Source: Salinarimonas soli (GTDB lineage: Bacteria; Pseudomonadota; Alphaproteobacteria; Rhizobiales; Beijerinckiaceae). From it: 64,000 bases of DNA. Location: assembly GCF_008386575.1 (NCBI RefSeq), contig NZ_VUOA01000005.1, forward strand, positions 62,001 to 126,000, written 5' to 3'. The notes beneath the pieces were generated by a model. It was not told where the DNA came from. It worked only from the letters and a program-made list of their open reading frames with translations, and searched no databases. A program made the translations under genes and the position numbers. Positions 20,069 to 30,100 of the stretch are shown piece after piece; positions within the stretch are counted from its first letter, which is position 1; the number at the start of each line of letters is the position of its first letter.

Positions 20069-21745
20069 ATGGCTTCATCCCCCCAGGAAGAGCTCGTCTT
20101 CCTCCCCCTCGGCGGCCTTGGCGAGATCGGCATGAACGCCGCTCTCTACGGCTTCGGCCCCCCGCGCCAACGGCGATACATCCTCGTCGATTGCGGCATG
20201 AGCTTCGCAAGCGAGGAGCAGCTGCCGGGCGTCGACCTTATCCTGCCGGATCTCTCGTTCATCGAGGAGCAGCGGGACAAGCTCGTCGGCATCTTCATCA
20301 CCCACGCCCACGAGGATCATATCGGGGCGCTCGTCGATCTTTGGCCGCGGCTCAAGGCGCCGGTCTACGTGACGCCCTTCGCCAAGGCGCTCCTCGAGAC
20401 GCGACGGCTTTCGGAGCCTGGCGCGCCCAAGATCCCGCTCAAGGAGATCGTGCCGGGTCAGCGCGTCCAGGCCGGCCCGTTCGAGGTCGAGTACGTGCCC
20501 GTCGCGCACTCGATCCCCGAATCGAACGCCGTCGCGATCCGCACCGCGCACGGCCTCGTCGTCCACACGGGCGACTGGAAGCTCGACGACACGCCCGTGC
20601 TCGGCAGCACGACGGCGGAGGCGTCCTTCCGGGCGCTCGGGGACGAGGGTGTCATGGCCCTCATCTGCGACTCGACGAACGTTCTGCGCGAAGGCCGCAG
20701 CCCGAGCGAACGCCAGGTCGTCGAGACCCTGGCCGACATCATCCGCGAATCGCCCGCGCGGGTCGCCATCACCACCTTCGCCTCGAACGTGGCCCGCATC
20801 CGCGCCGTCGCGGAAGCGGCGGCGTCCTGCGGGCGCGAGGTCGTGGTCATCGGGCGCGCCATGGAGCGCGTCGTCACCGTGGCGCGCGAGCTTGGCCTCC
20901 TGGAGGGCGTTCCCGAGTTCCGCGGCGCCGACGCCTATGGGCACCTGCCGCGCAACAAGGTGGTCGCGGTCCTCACAGGCTCGCAGGGCGAGCCCCGCGC
21001 CGCGCTTGCGCGCGTGGCCTCCGAAGAGCATCCCGACATCACGCTCACCTCCGGTGACCGGGTGATCTTCTCGTCCCGGACCATCCCCGGCAACGAGCGG
21101 GGCGTCGGCGCGATCATGAACAGCCTCGCCCGCCGCGGCATCGAGGTGATCACCGATCGGAACGGCCTCGTCCACGTCTCCGGCCACCCGCGCCGCGACG
21201 AGCTCGCGCTCATGTACGAGTGGACGCGGCCCAAAGCCCTCATCCCGGCCCACGGCGAGGCGGTGCACCTCACCGAGCACGCGCGGTTCGCGCGCTCGAA
21301 GGGCATCGAGAAGGTGGTGACCGCCTATAACGGCCACATGGTCCGGCTCTCGCCGGGCGAGGCGCAGGTCATCGACGAGGTGCCGTCCGGCCGCCTGTTC
21401 AAGGACGGTGACGTGGTCATCGGAGCCGGGGACAAGGCAATCCCGGAGCGCCGCAAGCTCGCCTTCGGCGGCATCATCACGGTCGCTCTCGCCCTCGACC
21501 GGCGCGGCGACATGGCCGGCGATCCGGCCATCGACGCCATGGGTCTGCCCGCGCGCGGGCGCCGGGGCGAAGACATGATGGACGTGATCGCCGATGCCGT
21601 CTCGGAGGTGCTGCGCAGCCTGCCGGCCTCCAAGCGGCGCGATTCGGATCTCGTGGAGAACGCGGTCGAGAAGTCGATCCGAGCCGCCGTGAATCAGGTC
21701 TGGGGCAAAAAGCCGGCGTGCCACGTCCTCGTCGTCGAGGTATGA
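20069..21745 (+). CDS. rnj: Ribonuclease J
   Basis: 558 residues from the ATG at 20069 (AAGGA at 20054-20058 gives a reasonable ribosome site; a TTG at 20051 is the alternative). It is a metallo-beta-lactamase/beta-CASP nuclease. ITHAHEDHIGALVDLW is the HxHxDH zinc motif, VAHSIPESNAVAI carries the next conserved His, HTGDWKLDDTP the Asp, and SGHPRRDELALMYEW the beta-CASP His motif. It acts in 5'-3' and endonucleolytic RNA decay. In alphaproteobacteria it occurs together with RNase E. Position after birA is typical of the group. Confidence 0.96.
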   Translation: MASSPQEELVFLPLGGLGEIGMNAALYGFGPPRQRRYILVDCGMSFASEEQLPGVDLILPDLSFIEEQRDKLVGIFITHAHEDHIGALVDLWPRLKAPVYVTPFAKALLETRRLSEPGAPKIPLKEIVPGQRVQAGPFEVEYVPVAHSIPESNAVAIRTAHGLVVHTGDWKLDDTPVLGSTTAEASFRALGDEGVMALICDSTNVLREGRSPSERQVVETLADIIRESPARVAITTFASNVARIRAVAEAAASCGREVVVIGRAMERVVTVARELGLLEGVPEFRGADAYGHLPRNKVVAVLTGSQGEPRAALARVASEEHPDITLTSGDRVIFSSRTIPGNERGVGAIMNSLARRGIEVITDRNGLVHVSGHPRRDELALMYEWTRPKALIPAHGEAVHLTEHARFARSKGIEKVVTAYNGHMVRLSPGEAQVIDEVPSGRLFKDGDVVIGAGDKAIPERRKLAFGGIITVALALDRRGDMAGDPAIDAMGLPARGRRGEDMMDVIADAVSEVLRSLPASKRRDSDLVENAVEKSIRAAVNQVWGKKPACHVLVVEV

Positions 21746-21758
21746 AGCAGAGCCGTTT

Positions 21759-21786
21759 CCGGGTCGGGGCTTCGGCTCCGGCCCGG
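21759..21786 (+). other. GC-rich hairpin between rnj and mce
   Basis: An imperfect 12-bp stem with a TTCG tetraloop lies in the 78-bp gap after rnj. No T run follows, so it is more likely an mRNA-stability or attenuation element than a clean terminator. Confidence 0.45.
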
Positions 21787-21823
21787 GAGGACGCGGCAGC
21801 GAGACAGGGGAGGGGAGGCGGCG

Positions 21824-22228
21824 ATGATCGGACGGCTCAATCACGTGGCGATCGCGGTCAAGGACATCGCGGCCGCCGCCCGGGTCTATCGTGAAACGTT
21901 CGGCGCCGATGTCACGGCGGCGCAGGCGCAGCCCGATCACGGCGTCACGACGGTGTTCATCAACCTGCCGAACACCAAGATCGAGCTCCTCGAGCCGCTC
22001 GGCGCCGATTCGCCGATCCAGGGCTTCCTCGACAAGAACCCATCCGGCGGCATCCATCACGTCTGCTACGAGGTGGACGACATCCTGGCCGCCCGTGACC
22101 GGCTCGTCGCGGCGGGTGCGCGGGTGCTCGGGTCCGGCGAGCCGAGGATCGGGGCGCACGGAAAGCCCGTGCTCTTCCTGCATCCTAAGGATTTCTGCGG
22201 CACCCTCGTCGAACTGGAGCAAGCCTGA
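21824..22228 (+). CDS. mce: Methylmalonyl-CoA epimerase
   Basis: 134 residues. VOC-fold metalloenzyme that interconverts the (R) and (S) forms of methylmalonyl-CoA in propionyl-CoA breakdown. Metal ligands fit the pattern: His in IGRLNHVAIAVKDI, Glu in TKIELLEPLG, His in GGIHHVCYEVDDI, and the C-terminal Glu in GTLVELEQA. Length is normal. The next gene starts 5 bases after the stop, so they are co-transcribed. Confidence 0.93.
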   Translation: MIGRLNHVAIAVKDIAAAARVYRETFGADVTAAQAQPDHGVTTVFINLPNTKIELLEPLGADSPIQGFLDKNPSGGIHHVCYEVDDILAARDRLVAAGARVLGSGEPRIGAHGKPVLFLHPKDFCGTLVELEQA

Positions 22229-22233
22229 CCGCC

Positions 22234-22566
22234 ATGGACCCGATGAAGCACGTCACCGGTTCGCTCGGCCTCACCTTCGCGGTGGTCACGGCTCTCTCGA
22301 TCGTCGCCATCGCGATCGTCGTGGGGTTCTTCGGGCTCGGGATCTTCGGCGGCACCGCCCTCTACTTCGTGATCTGGTGGACGCTTCTCTTCGTCACCCT
22401 GCCGATCGGGGTCCGGAGCCAGCAGGAGTCGGGGGAGGTGGTCCATGGGAGCGAGCCAGGCGCTCCGAGCGCGCCGAACCTGCGCCTCAAGGCGATCTGG
22501 ACGACGATCATCTCCGGGGCCGTCCTCGTCTTCGCGGCCTGGGCGTTCCCGCTCGCGGGACTGTGA
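22234..22566 (+). CDS. DUF1467 family membrane protein
   Basis: 110 residues. Two or three hydrophobic segments (about residues 11-45 and 85-108). The segment LYFVIWWTLLFVTLPIGVRS followed by QQESGEVVHGSEPGAPSAP is the DUF1467 signature, with its SxHExG-like polar loop. The family is found next to mce and proS in many alphaproteobacteria but has no known function. Start may be 22234 or the ATG at 22243. Confidence 0.85.
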   Translation: MDPMKHVTGSLGLTFAVVTALSIVAIAIVVGFFGLGIFGGTALYFVIWWTLLFVTLPIGVRSQQESGEVVHGSEPGAPSAPNLRLKAIWTTIISGAVLVFAAWAFPLAGL

Positions 22567-22590
22567 GGCCGGACGGCGGGCAATAAAAAA

Positions 22591-22610
22591 AGCAAGGCTC
22601 TCGCCTTGCT
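22591..22610 (-). terminator. Hairpin with an A tract on its left: minus-strand terminator candidate
   Basis: The 8-bp stem AGCAAGGC/GCCTTGCT encloses TCTC and is preceded by seven A (22584-22590). Read on the minus strand this is a stem followed by a T tract, so a transcript coming leftwards would terminate here. On the plus strand it is only a stem. Confidence 0.45.
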
Positions 22611-22679
22611 CTCAGAAACCAATTCTTGCTTTTGACCCCGGCTTCTGGCGAGCCGATCGCCCTCGCGGTGGGCGTTGAT

Positions 22680-22733
22680 GGGGCGCTGTCTCTTCCTCCC
22701 GAGACTCGGACCGTGCCCCAGCGTTTTTGCTTT
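22680..22733 (+). ncRNA. Candidate sRNA 3' end: terminator hairpin with an anti-Shine-Dalgarno loop
   Basis: In the 380-bp gap between the DUF1467 gene and proS a compound hairpin ends in T runs. GGGGC (22680-22684) can pair with GCCCC (22715-22719). Inside it, GTCTC (22688-22692) pairs with GAGAC (22701-22705) around the loop TTCCTCCC. CGCTG (22684-22688) with CAGCG (22719-22723) is an alternative outer stem that runs straight into TTTTT (22724-22728), and a second TTTT follows at 22730-22733. A CCUCCC loop on a Rho-independent terminator is the hallmark of several alphaproteobacterial trans-acting sRNAs (MmgR/ar8, suhB/ar14 and cuckoo families). The 5' end is not visible. Confidence 0.5.
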
Positions 22734-22946
22734 TCAGGGGCGGTTCACGCGACGTTTATAGGGTGATGTTCGCCGGCTTGTCACGTGTTTGTGCATCGTT
22801 TGGCGCATTTTTCTGCCAAGTGGCGTCGAAAAGGGCAAGCGGAGCCAGGACTCGGGCGCATGGTCGCCGCCCTCGGCGCTTGTCAGAGGCTTGGCGATGT
22901 GTTGAGTGCGGGCGGTCGAACGAGCCCACCAGCCGAAGGCGTGATC

Positions 22947-24269
22947 ATGCGTTTGAGCCGCTACTTCCTGCCGATCCTCCGCGAGACCCCGAAGGAGGCC
23001 GAGATCGTCTCGCATCGCCTCATGCTGCGGGCCGGGATGATTCGCCAGCAGTCGGCCGGGCTCTATTCTTGGCTGCCCTTGGGCTTGCGCGTGCTCAATA
23101 AGATCAACCGCATCGTGCGCGAGGAGCAGGACCGCTCCGGCGCCGTCGAGATCCTGATGCCCACGATCCAGTCGGCGGATCTGTGGCGCGAGTCGGGGCG
23201 CTACGACGCCTACGGCAAGGAGATGCTGCGCATCAAGGACCGGCACGACCGGGAGATGCTGTACGGCCCGACGAACGAGGAGATGGTCACGGACATCTTC
23301 CGGTCCTATGTCCGCTCCTACAAGGACCTGCCCCTCAACCTCTACCACATTCAGTGGAAGTTCCGGGACGAGGTGCGCCCGCGCTTCGGCCTCATGCGCG
23401 GCCGCGAGTTCCTGATGAAGGACGCCTATTCCTTCGACCTCGACCAGGCCGGCGCGCGCCACTCCTACAACAAGATGTTCGTGGCCTACCTGCGCACCTT
23501 CGCGCGTCTCGGTCTCAAGGCGATCCCCATGCGGGCCGATACGGGCCCCATCGGCGGTGACCTCAGCCACGAGTTCATCATCCTGGCCTCCACGGGCGAG
23601 AGCGAGGTGTTCTGCCACAAGGACTATCTCGACTTCGACATCCCGGCCGCCGACACGGACTTCGACAGCCGCGAGGGCCTGCAGGAAATCATCGACCGCT
23701 GGACGTCGCTCTACGCCGCCACCTCCGAGATGCATGACGCGGCGGCCTTCGCCGCCGTGGCTCCCGAGCAGCAGGTCTCGGCGCGCGGCATTGAGGTCGG
23801 CCACATCTTCTATTTCGGCACGAAGTACTCCGAGCCCATGGGCGCCACGGTCACGGGGCCGGACGGCGTCGACCGCCCGGTTCACATGGGCTCCTACGGC
23901 ATCGGCCCGAGCCGGCTCGCCGCCGCCATCATCGAGGCGAGCCATGACGAGAACGGGATCGTCTGGCCCGAGGCCGTCGCGCCCTTCGACGTGGCGGTGC
24001 TGAACCTCAAGGCGGGGGACAGCGGCACGGACGCGGCCTGCGAGCGCATCTACCACGAGCTCACGGCCGCCGGGCGCGACGTGCTCTACGACGACCGCGA
24101 CGACCGCCCTGGCGCCAAGTTCGCCACCGCCGACCTGATCGGCATCCCATGGCAGCTGGTCGTCGGGCCGAAAAGTCTCGCCGAGGGCAAGGTCGAGCTG
24201 AAGCGTCGTGCTGGTGGCGAGCGCGAGACGCTCTCCATCGAGGACGCGATCCAGCGGCTGGGGAGCTGA
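22947..24269 (+). CDS. proS: Prolyl-tRNA synthetase (alphaproteobacterial short type)
   Basis: 440 residues from the ATG at 22947 ([20 protein letters not shown]); upstream in-frame sequence is not homologous. Class II motifs: motif 1 region [18 protein letters not shown], motif 2 [21 protein letters not shown] in two overlapping parts, and motif 3 [17 protein letters not shown]. The C-terminal anticodon domain begins near [15 protein letters not shown]. It lacks the large editing insertion of the ~570-residue E. coli type, as expected for this clade. Confidence 0.97.
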   Translation: MRLSRYFLPILRETPKEAEIVSHRLMLRAGMIRQQSAGLYSWLPLGLRVLNKINRIVREEQDRSGAVEILMPTIQSADLWRESGRYDAYGKEMLRIKDRHDREMLYGPTNEEMVTDIFRSYVRSYKDLPLNLYHIQWKFRDEVRPRFGLMRGREFLMKDAYSFDLDQAGARHSYNKMFVAYLRTFARLGLKAIPMRADTGPIGGDLSHEFIILASTGESEVFCHKDYLDFDIPAADTDFDSREGLQEIIDRWTSLYAATSEMHDAAAFAAVAPEQQVSARGIEVGHIFYFGTKYSEPMGATVTGPDGVDRPVHMGSYGIGPSRLAAAIIEASHDENGIVWPEAVAPFDVAVLNLKAGDSGTDAACERIYHELTAAGRDVLYDDRDDRPGAKFATADLIGIPWQLVVGPKSLAEGKVELKRRAGGERETLSIEDAIQRLGS

Positions 24270-24277
24270 CGGTCACG

Positions 24278-24736
24278 ATGGGCGTGAACGGCGAACCGGA
24301 AGAAACATCGAGCCGCGTTGGAACCCCAACGCGCAGCTCCGTCTACCTTGCCGACCCATCTCCATGGTTCAGCGTCATTTGGCTGTTCAGTATGGTGGCG
24401 GTCGGTATCGGCGCTGCTGGTGGCGTGATCCTCGCTCGGTACGGACCGAGGATCCTGTCCGAATTCGCCAGCCGTGCCGATATTCCGTCCGAGGTCTACG
24501 TGGAGATGTGTTGGCTGGTCGTAAGCGTGGCAGCAACGCTCGCCCTCGTCGCGGTGTCCGGTGCGTCGTTGAAGTTCATCATGCTTCGCTACCTCGTACG
24601 CGATGACGCGGAGGCGGTCGGCTTCGGCCCGCGCTTATCCCGAACGGCGGCCCTCCGGGTCTTCGCTGCTTCCTCCCTGCTCAGCGCCGCGGTCGGGGCT
24701 GGCCTTGCATTCGCGTCCCTCGGTGGAAAAGTCTGA
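24278..24736 (+). CDS. Small membrane protein between proS and lolC/E
   Basis: 152 residues from the ATG at 24278, 8 bases after the proS stop. After a polar N-terminus (~35 residues) there are three hydrophobic segments: about 37-57 (WLFSMVAVGIGAAGGVILA), 80-104 (CWLVVSVAATLALVAVSGA) and 130-148 (VFAASSLLSAAVGAGLAFA). No family recognised. Codon use is somewhat less GC-biased than in proS or lolC/E (for example tac, ttc and gta in runs), so it may be a recent or weakly selected insertion between two conserved genes. Confidence 0.55.
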   Translation: MGVNGEPEETSSRVGTPTRSSVYLADPSPWFSVIWLFSMVAVGIGAAGGVILARYGPRILSEFASRADIPSEVYVEMCWLVVSVAATLALVAVSGASLKFIMLRYLVRDDAEAVGFGPRLSRTAALRVFAASSLLSAAVGAGLAFASLGGKV

Positions 24737-24743
24737 TCAGCCC

Positions 24744-26033
24744 ATGTCCGACGATCCCAGCCGCGCACAGACGCGCGACCCGACCAGGCCGTTCTCCCCG
24801 TTCGAGTGGATCCTCGCCGGACGCTATCTGCGGACGCGCCGGCGGGAGGGCTTCGTCTCGGTCATCGCCGGCTTCTCGTTCATCGGCATCATGCTGGGCG
24901 TCGCGACGCTCATCATCGTGCTCTCGGTGATGAACGGCTTTCGCAAGGAGCTGCTCGATAAGATCGTTGGGATCAACGGCCACATCTTCGTCGCGCCGAT
25001 CGAGCGCCCGCTCACCGACTACGCCGACCTCGCCGAGCGCCTGTCGAAGATCGTCGGCGTGGTCAGGGCGGTTCCCATGGTCGAGGGGCAGGCCTTTGCC
25101 TCGTCGCAGGCCAACGGCGGCGGCGTGCTGGTCAGGGGTGTGCGCGGCTCCGACATGCTGAAGATCGGCTCGATCGCCAACAACATCCGGCAGGGCACGC
25201 TCCAGGACTTCGACGAGAGCGGCGGCGTCGCGATCGGCCGCCGGCTCGCCGAGCAGCTCGCTCTCGGCGCCGGGGACACGATCACGCTGGTGACCCCGCG
25301 CGGCGCCACGACGCCCTTCGGGACCGCGCCCCGGGTCAAGAACTACCCCGTGACGGCGGTGTTCGAGATCGGTATGTCCGAGTTCGACTCGGCCTTCGTC
25401 TATATGCCGCTCACCGAGGCCCAGGCCTATTTCAACCGCGAAGGCGACGTGAACGTCATCGAGGTGTTCCTCGCCAACGCGGACCGTGTCGACGAGGCGC
25501 GCCAGGCCATTGAGCTCGCGGCCGAGCGACCGATCCTCGTGACCGACTGGCGCCAGCGCAACCGCACGTTCTTCGCCGCCCTGGAGGTCGAGCGGAACGT
25601 GATGTTCATCATCCTGACCCTCATCGTGCTCGTGGCGGCGCTCAACATCATCTCCGGGCTGATCATGCTCGTGAAGGACAAGTCGAGCGACATCGCCATC
25701 CTGCGCACCATGGGGGCGACCCGCGGGGCGATCATGCGGGTGTTCCTCATCACGGGCGCGTCGATCGGCATCGTCGGCACGGTGGCGGGGTTCGCCCTAG
25801 GGCTCCTCATCACCCTCAACATCCAGTCGCTCCAGAACGGCCTGTCGCGCCTTACCGGCTCGAACCTCTGGGACCCGACGGTGCGCTTCCTCACGCAGAT
25901 CCCCGCCGAGGTGAGCGTGCGCGAGGTGCTCACCGTGCTGCTCATGGCGATGACGCTGTCGCTGCTCGCCACCGTCTACCCGTCCTGGCGCGCGGCCCGG
26001 CTCGATCCGGTCCAGGCCCTGCGCTACGGCTGA
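24744..26033 (+). CDS. lolC: Lipoprotein-releasing ABC transporter permease LolC/LolE
   Basis: 429 residues from the ATG at 24744, 7 bases after the preceding stop. One N-terminal membrane helix ([19 protein letters not shown]) is followed by a ~220-residue periplasmic MacB-like domain and three C-terminal helices of the FtsX type (from ~residue 280). The N-terminal [20 protein letters not shown] segment is typical of the Lol permeases. With LolD it extracts lipoproteins from the inner membrane for LolA. As in most alphaproteobacteria a single permease gene sits before lolD, so it presumably acts as a homodimer (LolF-like). Confidence 0.93.
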   Translation: MSDDPSRAQTRDPTRPFSPFEWILAGRYLRTRRREGFVSVIAGFSFIGIMLGVATLIIVLSVMNGFRKELLDKIVGINGHIFVAPIERPLTDYADLAERLSKIVGVVRAVPMVEGQAFASSQANGGGVLVRGVRGSDMLKIGSIANNIRQGTLQDFDESGGVAIGRRLAEQLALGAGDTITLVTPRGATTPFGTAPRVKNYPVTAVFEIGMSEFDSAFVYMPLTEAQAYFNREGDVNVIEVFLANADRVDEARQAIELAAERPILVTDWRQRNRTFFAALEVERNVMFIILTLIVLVAALNIISGLIMLVKDKSSDIAILRTMGATRGAIMRVFLITGASIGIVGTVAGFALGLLITLNIQSLQNGLSRLTGSNLWDPTVRFLTQIPAEVSVREVLTVLLMAMTLSLLATVYPSWRAARLDPVQALRYG

Positions 26034-26035
26034 CC

Positions 26036-26722
26036 ATGGCGCAGCAACCCGCCTTGTTCCTATCCCGCGTCGAGCGGCGCTACCCGCAGGGGGAGGGCTT
26101 CCTCGACATCCTGCGGGGCGCCAGCGTCGCGCTCTGGCCGGGCGAGATCGTCGCCCTCGTGGCGCCGTCCGGCACGGGCAAGTCGACCCTGCTCCACGTG
26201 GCGGGCCTCCTGGAGAAGCCCGACGGCGGCGAGGTCTACATCGCGGGGGAGCCGACGGCGGATCTCGACGATCCCGGCCGCACCCGGCTGCGTCGCGAGG
26301 AGATCGGCTTCGTCTATCAGTTCCACCACCTGCTGCCGGAGTTCTCGGCGCTCGAGAACGTCGTGATGCCGCAGATGATCCGGGGGCTCGGCCGGCGCGA
26401 GGCGGAGGAGCGGGGGCGGGAGCTCCTGGGGTTTCTCGGCCTCCAGGCCCGCGTCGATCACCGACCGGCCGAGCTGTCGGGCGGCGAGCAGCAGCGGGTT
26501 GCGCTCGCCCGCGCGGTCGCGAACGCGCCGCGGGTCCTGCTCGCCGATGAGCCCACGGGCAACCTCGACCCGCAGACGGCGGGCCACGTCTTCGCGATCC
26601 TCGTAGCGCTCGTGCGCGCCTCAGGGCTTGCCGCCCTCATCGCGACCCACAATCTCGAGCTCGCGGCGCGCATGGACCGGCGGATCACCATCCGCGACGG
26701 TCTCGTCGTCGACATGGCCTGA
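26036..26722 (+). CDS. lolD: Lipoprotein-releasing ABC transporter ATPase LolD
   Basis: 228 residues, 2 bases after the permease stop. Walker [21 protein letters not shown] (residues ~43-62), signature [18 protein letters not shown], Walker [15 protein letters not shown]. The Q-loop region [20 protein letters not shown] has the LolD-specific [14 protein letters not shown] type sequence. Drives release of lipoproteins by the adjacent permease. Confidence 0.95.
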   Translation: MAQQPALFLSRVERRYPQGEGFLDILRGASVALWPGEIVALVAPSGTGKSTLLHVAGLLEKPDGGEVYIAGEPTADLDDPGRTRLRREEIGFVYQFHHLLPEFSALENVVMPQMIRGLGRREAEERGRELLGFLGLQARVDHRPAELSGGEQQRVALARAVANAPRVLLADEPTGNLDPQTAGHVFAILVALVRASGLAALIATHNLELAARMDRRITIRDGLVVDMA

Positions 26723-26893
26723 GAGCCGAGGCGCGCAAGACCAGCGCCACTGCCGCTGCCGCCGCTCGCCAGCCGCGCGAACGCGTCCCAGATCTTGACC
26801 CGCGCCCGGTCGCGCCTGGTGCCGGCGGGCGAGGGGGCGTCAACCTCTCGTTAACGATCCCCGCATTCCACACACGCCCGAAGCTTTACCTTG

Positions 26894-26908
26894 GAACAGG
26901 AAGAGAAC
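26894..26908 (+). promoter_or_regulatory. LexA (SOS) box candidate, GAAC-N7-GAAC
   Basis: GAAC (26894-26897), seven bases, GAAC (26905-26908): the direct-repeat operator (GTTC-N7-GTTC on the other strand) bound by alphaproteobacterial LexA. It sits 36 bases before the ATG of a 33-codon ORF, where a promoter is expected; CATAAG at 26919-26924 could be the -10. About one such match is expected by chance in 64 kb at this GC content, so position is the main support. Confidence 0.55.
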
Positions 26909-26943
26909 AAAGTGGCGACATAAGCAATACATCGGAGCTGGAC

Positions 26944-27045
26944 ATGCTGCGCCTCATCGCCGAAACCGCCGCGGAACTCGCCTCTCTCATCGTGTTCGTC
27001 GCCATGGTGGCTCTTTGGGCCGCCGGGTTCGGCGTCGGAGCGTGA
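26944..27045 (+). CDS. 33-residue single-helix membrane microprotein (SidA-like?)
   Basis: 33 codons, too short for routine gene calling. ATG at 26944 is preceded by GGAG (26935-26938) at a good distance. The product starts MLRLIAETAAEL and then has one hydrophobic segment, residues ~13-31 (ASLIVFVAMVALWAAGFGV). Third positions are G or C in about four of five codons, like real genes here. A LexA-type box lies 36 bases upstream. In Caulobacter the SOS-induced division inhibitor SidA is a 29-residue single-pass inner-membrane peptide made from a LexA promoter; this gene has the same architecture. Homology cannot be shown by eye. dnaE follows 111 bp downstream. Confidence 0.5.
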   Translation: MLRLIAETAAELASLIVFVAMVALWAAGFGVGA

Positions 27046-27156
27046 GGCGAGGAGGCCGCGCCACAGGCAGCCTTAATCCACACCCGATCCGGCCCGCGGA
27101 CTCGACTCCCGCCCTCCTGAATCGCGACAATGCCACGTCATGGAGGACGCCAACGG

Positions 27157-30100
27157 ATGACGCGTGTGTTGCGGGATATCGGCTTCGTGCACCTGCACGC
27201 GCACTCCTCCTATTCGCTGCTCGAGGGCGCCCTGAAGATCGGCGACCTCGCCAAGCTCGCGGCCGGGGACAAGCAGCCGGCCCTCGCCCTCACCGACACG
27301 AACAACCTCTTCGGCGCCCTGGAATTCTCCGAGAAGCTTGCTGGGATGGGCATCCAGCCCATCGCCGGGCTCCAGCTCTCGGTGGAGTTCGAGGATCCTG
27401 ATCCCTCCGTCCGGCTGCCGCCCCCGCCGCCCTCGATCGTGCTCCTGGCCCAGAACGCGGAAGGCTACCGCAACCTCGCGATCCTCGCGAGCCGAGCGTA
27501 CTTCGACGTGGAGCTCGGGGCTCCGCCGCGGGTGCGCATGGCCGCCGTGGCCGAGGGTGCGGCCGGGCTCATCGCGCTCACGGGCGGCCCGAACGGTCCG
27601 GTCGACGGCGCCTTCCGCCTCGCGCGCCGCGATCTCGCCGAGGCGCGCTTCGCGAAGCTGAAAGCGGCCTTCGGCGACCGCCTCTACATGGAGATCCAGC
27701 GCCACGGCCTGCCCGACGAGCGGGCGGTGGAGGCGGATCTCGTGGCTCTCGCCGACGCCGAGGGCGTGCCGCTCGTCGCGACTAACGAGCCGTTCTTCGC
27801 CAAGCCCGACGACTTCGAGGCCCACGACGCGCTGCTTGCCATCGCGGAGGGCGCCCTCGTCTCGAACGAGAACCGCCGCCGCCTCTCGCCCGCGCACGGC
27901 TTCAAGACCCGCGCCGAGATGGGGGAGCTGTTCAAGGACCTGCCCGACGCGCTGTCGAACTCCGTCGAGATCGCCATGCGGTGCTCCTACCGCGTCGCGA
28001 CCCGCAAGCCGATCCTGCCGAGCTTCGGCACCGACCCGGCCGTGCAGCTCGACGAGGCCGAGGAGCTGCGCCGCCAGGCCGAGGAGGGTCTGGAGGCGCG
28101 CCTCAAGGCCCACGGCACGGCGCCCGGCCTCTCCGAACAGGACTACCGCGACCGGCTGGCCTACGAGGTCTCGATCATCACCCGGATGAAGTTCCCGGGC
28201 TACTTCCTCATCGTGGCCGACTTCATCAAGTGGGCCAAGGCGCACGATATCCCCGTCGGGCCGGGCCGCGGCTCGGGCGCGGGCTCCCTCGTCGCCTGGT
28301 CGCTCACCATCACCGACCTTGACCCGCTGCGCTTCGCTCTTCTCTTCGAGCGCTTCCTCAACCCCGAACGCGTCTCGATGCCGGACTTCGACATCGATTT
28401 CTGCGTCGAGGGCCGCGAGCGGGTGATCGAGTACGTACAGCAGCGCTACGGCGAGCGGCAGGTGGCGCAGATCATCACCTTCGGCACGCTGCTCGCCCGC
28501 GGCGTGTTGCGCGACGTCGGCCGCGTGCTGGAGATGCCCTACGGCCAGGTCGACAAGCTCACGAAGCTCGTGCCGCAGAACCCGGCGAACCCCGTGACGT
28601 TGGCCCAGGCCATCGAGGGCGAGCCGCGCCTCCAGGCGGCGATCGCCGAGGAGCCCGTGGTCCAGCGCCTCATGGGTATCGCCAAGAAGCTGGAAGGCCT
28701 CCACCGGCACGCCTCCACCCACGCCGCGGGCGTGGTGATCGGCGACCGCCCGCTGGAGGAGCTCGTGCCGCTCTACCGCGACCCGAAGACGGGCATGCGG
28801 GTGACCCAGTTCAACATGAAATGGGTCGAGCAGGCGGGCCTCGTGAAGTTCGACTTCCTCGGCCTGAAGACGCTCACCGTGCTGCGCACGGCAACCGACC
28901 TGTTGAAGCTGCGCGGGATCGAGGTCGATCTGTCGAGCCTGCCCATCGACGACAAGAAGACCTACGAGGTGCTTTGCCGGGGCGAGACGGTGGGCATCTT
29001 CCAGGTGGAATCCGCGGGCATGCGCAAGGCCCTCGTCGAGATGGAGGCGGACCGCTTCGAGGACATCGTCGCGCTCGTGGCGCTCTACCGCCCGGGCCCG
29101 ATGGCCAACATCCCCGTCTATTGCGCGCGCAAGCTCGGCAAGGACGAGGTCAACAAGGCGTCCTGGTACCTGCACCCGAAGCTCGAGCCGATCCTGCGCG
29201 AGACCTTCGGCATCATCGTCTACCAGGAGCAGGTGATGCAGGCGGCGCAGGAGCTCGCCGGCTATTCGCTCGGCGACGCCGACCTGCTCCGCCGCGCCAT
29301 GGGCAAGAAGATCAAGGCCGAGATGGACGCCCAGCGCGACCGTTTCGTGAAGGGCTCGATCGCCAACGGCCTCACCAAGGCGCTCGCCGACGAGATCTTC
29401 GACCTGCTCGCAAAGTTCGCCGATTACGGCTTCAACAAGTCGCACGCGGCGGCCTACGCGCTGGTCTCGTACCAGACCGCCTACATGAAGGCGAACTACC
29501 CGGTCGAGTTCCTGGCCGCGTTGATGACGCTCGACATCGACAACACGGACAAGCTCTCGGAATTCCGCCGCGAGGCCCAGCGCCTGGGCATCACCGTCGA
29601 ACCCCCGTCGATCAACCGGTCGGGCGTGGTGTTCGATGTGCACGAGGGCGCGATCCGTTATGCGCTCGCGGCCGTGAAGGGCGTGGGCCGGCAGGCCATC
29701 GAGGCGATCGTCGGGGCGCGCGGGGACAAACCGTTCAAGGATCTGGCCGACTTCGCCCGCCGCCTGCCGCCCAAGACCGTGAACAAGCGCATCCTGGAGA
29801 ACCTCATCGCCGCCGGCGCCTTCGACGAGATCGAGCCGGACCGCTCCCGGGCGGTCGCGGCCATCGATGCCATGCTCTCGCTCGCCCAGCAGGCGGCCGA
29901 GGCGTCGAGCGGCGGGATGATCGACATGTTCGGCGGCGTCGCCTCCGCGGACGTTTCGCTTCGCATCCCGCCCCACGAGCCCTGGCCCGCGGCGGTGCGG
30001 CTGCAGCGGGAATACGACGCGGTGGGCTTCTTCCTCACTGGCCATCCGCTCGACGAGTACGGCAAGCTTCTCGACCGGCTGCGGGTGCAGCGCTGGAGCG

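Noticed and set aside
20075..22222. 715-codon minus-strand frame
   Set aside because: Antisense to rnj and mce; no domains.
22591..22640. Possible T-box or riboswitch before proS
   Set aside because: No T-box core sequence or specifier loop is visible, T-boxes are not expected in this group, and the hairpins are better explained by a terminator and an sRNA.
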